A program made the position numbers and the translations under genes. Shown here piece by piece: positions 62,593-64,000 of a stretch of 64,000 nucleotides of DNA. Position 1 is the stretch's first letter. The number at the start of each line of letters is the position of its first letter. The notes beneath the pieces were generated by a model. It saw only the letters and a list, made by a program, of their open reading frames with translations, had not been told where the DNA came from and did not search any database. The stretch is from Bacteroidota bacterium (GTDB taxonomy: Bacteria; Bacteroidota; Bacteroidia; Bacteroidales; F082): contig JAHJTC010000010.1 of the NCBI GenBank assembly GCA_018830105.1, positions 157,402 to 221,401 of the forward strand, in the 5' to 3' direction.

Positions 62593-62688
62593 TCTCCGCA
62601 AATTATGCGACAAATATAAGTATTATTCTCCGCAAACAAAATATTCTCCGCAAAATATACGTAGATTAAAGGTGTTAATCTCCGCATG
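62591..62688. repeat. Four tandem 12-bp sites (three exact) across the fic promoter
   Basis: ATTCTCCGCAAA at 62591-62602, 62625-62636 and 62643-62654, and a degenerate AATCTCCGCAT at 62678-62688. The first overlaps the fic start codon and the others flank the minus-7 box. Start-to-start spacings are 34, 18 and 35 bp. They look like operator sites for the winged helix of the Fic protein. Confidence 0.85.
62611..62618 (-). promoter_or_regulatory. Candidate minus-7 box of fic
   Basis: Reverse strand TATATTTG fits TAnnTTTG exactly. It lies 19 bp upstream of ATG 62592, between two of the 12-bp sites. Confidence 0.65.
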
Positions 62689-62692
62689 GTCT

Positions 62693-62958
62693 TTTTTCTG
62701 CCTGGCGGTAACTTCTTATATACCCATGTTTTTCACTCCTATCCCCCATTATCTGTCGGACACATTCAGCTTTTGTGTTTACTAATTGCTGCATAAGCCC
62801 AATGGTTTGGTTAATAAGCCATAAAAGTAAAAAAATGTTTTTAGTTCCGTCATGAAAAAAACCGGTTGCTGCGGTTTATTGTTTCTGACAAAATCCCAGC
62901 TTCACTAATAGCGGGGGAAACTTAATAACCAAAACAAAATCGTTTTCGGAAGAGCGCG
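62693..62958. repeat. 266-bp dispersed repeat, copy A
   Basis: Aligns with 63510-63776; 134 bp (62751-62884) is identical, and the flanks are more divergent. It contains an AAACCG/CGGTTT hairpin and a micro-ORF of 18 codons at 62852-62908 starting MKKTGCC. It sits upstream of fic and downstream of the small membrane protein gene. Confidence 0.9.
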
Positions 62959-63091
62959 CAGGCCAGTTGATGTCGTGGGAATTTTGTTTTCTGGATACAG
63001 ATTTTAGATCCGCACCAGCCGGGGTATTTCAACACCGACTCATCGCTGGGCTTGCAGACCGCTCAGAGTCCTATTTATTAGCAGCTAACTT

Positions 63092-63481
63092 TTATTTATT
63101 ATCTGATCTTAGTTTGTTGAGAAGTGTCTCATAGTTCTTTTTGTCACTCATATTTGAGACAATAACTTTATTACCGTTTACATATAACAAAAGGCTTCTG
63201 GAAAAAGTATTAATGATATAATTCTCATTCCATTTTTCAATTTCTGAAAAGATTATTGTCTTTTGTCCCCAAAAGATGTTTTTTATGATCACACTATCGC
63301 TTTTAACTATAATTCTATTGAACCATTTTGAATAAAAAAAGATTAGATAAAACCATAAAGGAAGTCCAATTCCAAGATAAAGTAATCTCATTTCTCCTTG
63401 GTTGTATCCTAGATTCATAATAAACACTGTGAATAGAATCATTATGATTAAGAAGAACATTATTAAAATTAATCTTTTCAC
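63092..63481 (-). CDS. Small membrane protein with PH-like tail, in a repeat cassette
   Basis: 129 residues from a GTG at 63481 (the reading frame has no ATG before residue 8). Two hydrophobic helices at about 4-24 and 33-52 are followed by a domain of 70 residues with strand pattern NRIIVKSDSVIIKNIFWGQKTIIFSEIEKW and LLLYVNGNKVIVSNM, reminiscent of bacterial PH-like membrane-associated domains. No family recognised. It lies between the two repeat copies and is more AT-rich than neighbouring genes, suggesting a mobile cassette. It is on the same strand as fic. Confidence 0.7.
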   Translation of the reverse strand: MKRLILIMFFLIIMILFTVFIMNLGYNQGEMRLLYLGIGLPLWFYLIFFYSKWFNRIIVKSDSVIIKNIFWGQKTIIFSEIEKWNENYIINTFSRSLLLYVNGNKVIVSNMSDKKNYETLLNKLRSDNK

Positions 63482-63509
63482 TTACCTATTTTAATCATTT
63501 AAAGTATCG

Positions 63510-63776
63510 TTTTTCTGGTTTGCTGTTAACTTCTTATATGTCCAAATACTTTACTCCTATCCATCAATATCTGTCGGACACATTCAGCTTTTGTGTTTAC
63601 TAATTGCTGCATAAGCCCAATGGTTTGGTTAATAAGCCATAAAAGTAAAAAAATGTTTTTAGTTCCGTCATGAAAAAAACCGGTTGCTGCGGTTTATTGT
63701 TTTATACAAAATCCCTGCTATACCAATAGCGAGGGAAACTTAATAACCAAAACAAAAACTTTTTCGGAAGAGCGCG
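63510..63776. repeat. 266-bp dispersed repeat, copy B
   Basis: Second copy, with 134 identical bp at 63569-63702. It carries a 19-codon micro-ORF at 63670-63729 starting MKKTGCCGLLF and ending in LLYQ. Distance between copies is 817-818 bp. Confidence 0.9.
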
Positions 63777-63788
63777 GTGGCATTCCTT

Positions 63789-63834
63789 CCTGCCTGACTG
63801 CGCCAGCAGAGTTTACCTGCTGAAGGCAGGCAGG
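63789..63834. repeat. Imperfect inverted repeat (CCTGCCTG type)
   Basis: Arms CCTGCCTG (63789-63796) and CAGGCAGG (63827-63834) with inner arms CAGCAG and CTGCTG can fold into a long hairpin directly after copy B. It lacks a T-run, so it is not a terminator; it may be a small mobile or palindromic element. Confidence 0.65.
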
Positions 63835-63934
63835 TCCGTAAAGGCTTTGGTCTTTTGCACAGTCAAAGGACAAAAAAATCTCTATATTTAACAAAGCACT
63901 ATAGTTTTGAAAGGAAACAGTGTGTTCAATTGAT

Positions 63935-64000
63935 ATGGAACATCAACTTTTGGGAGTATTTAGGAAGCTTACTTCCAAATCCCAGCTTTACCAATAGCGG
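63935..64000 (+). other. Partial third repeat copy with micro-ORF, cut by window end
   Basis: From 63974 the sequence AAATCCCAGC and following bases match the 3' part of the 266-bp repeat, near 62890. An ORF of 20 codons at 63935-63997 (MEHQLLGVF start) ends in KSQLYQ, in the same frame as the micro-ORFs of copies A and B. Whether it is translated is unknown. Confidence 0.55.

Noticed and set aside
62693..63776. Integron attC sites or a CRISPR array at the right edge
   Set aside because: Only two and a half copies of a 266-bp repeat, no integrase or cas gene, and no GTTRRRY-type core boxes that I could confirm.

Overview
The window is a stretch of chromosome from a member of the Bacteroidota, probably an environmental Bacteroidia. 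The evidence for this is internal. Three secreted proteins carry a C-terminal type IX secretion (T9SS) sorting domain. Candidate promoters fit the Bacteroidota minus-7 box TAnnTTTG, and few genes have a Shine-Dalgarno sequence. Several families are typical of the phylum (S46 dipeptidyl peptidase, Fic with an N-terminal DUF4172-like region, DUF4914, MetRS with a C-terminal tRNA-binding domain). Genes are dense, there are no rRNAs or CRISPR arrays, and I saw no transposase. I cannot assign a genus.

Layout. 0-10 kb: the 5' end of hemW, yceI, a C69 dipeptidase, mgsA, tRNA-Arg(CCT), an FG-GAP/VCBS repeat protein, a DUF3108 protein, leuS with an unusual inserted domain, and a VanX-like D-Ala-D-Ala dipeptidase. 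10-14 kb: a carotenoid cluster (DUF2237, crtI, a CruF-like hydratase, fused lycopene cyclase). 14-21 kb: a 3-oxoacid CoA-transferase pair (scoAB), a DUF4914 P-loop protein, a large secreted deacetylase-like protein overlapping a divergent butyrate-kinase paralogue. 21-32 kb: two peptidases (M49-like lipoprotein, S46 DPP7-type), a small membrane protein, a cysteine-containing Crp/Fnr regulator, the MeaB GTPase, an AGE-family T9SS cargo, an NhaC antiporter flanked by tRNA-like fragments, tRNA-Lys(CTT) and a decayed tRNA copy. 32-42 kb: a DUF1624-like membrane protein, a T9SS protein, ldcA, metG, a MazF-type toxin-antitoxin pair, yraN, a lipoprotein, an AlkD-like repair protein and an M1 aminopeptidase. 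42-54 kb: tolC, a MacA/HlyD adaptor, tsaB, and the pbpC / alpha-2-macroglobulin pair. 54-61 kb: mscS diverging from an operon for a GbsR-type regulator, a LolA-like protein, two LolC/E-MacB-type permeases, a LolD ATPase and a beta-barrel protein. 61-64 kb: a Fic protein with a repeat-filled promoter, then two copies of a 266-bp repeat around a small membrane-protein gene, with a partial third copy at the edge.

Functional themes are amino-acid and peptide use (C69, M49, S46, M1, VanX and LdcA-type peptidases), short-chain acyl-CoA metabolism (scoAB, butyrate-kinase paralogue, meaB), envelope biology (PbpC-A2M, TolC-MacA, MscS, the Lol-like operon), carotenoid synthesis and tRNA biology (leuS, metG, tsaB, three tRNA loci).

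The items most worth a second look are: (1) a DUF559/Vsr-nuclease-like domain inserted in the LeuRS core, with part of the usual nuclease motif lost; (2) the GbsR-LolA-LolCE-LolD-beta-barrel operon, which looks like a dedicated self-regulated lipid or lipoprotein export route; (3) the Fic gene with a C-terminal winged helix and repeated 12-bp sites across its promoter; (4) the 266-bp repeat cassette at the right edge with micro-ORFs that share a C-terminus; and (5) the butyrate-kinase paralogue that has lost the phosphate-binding NPGSTSTK signature.
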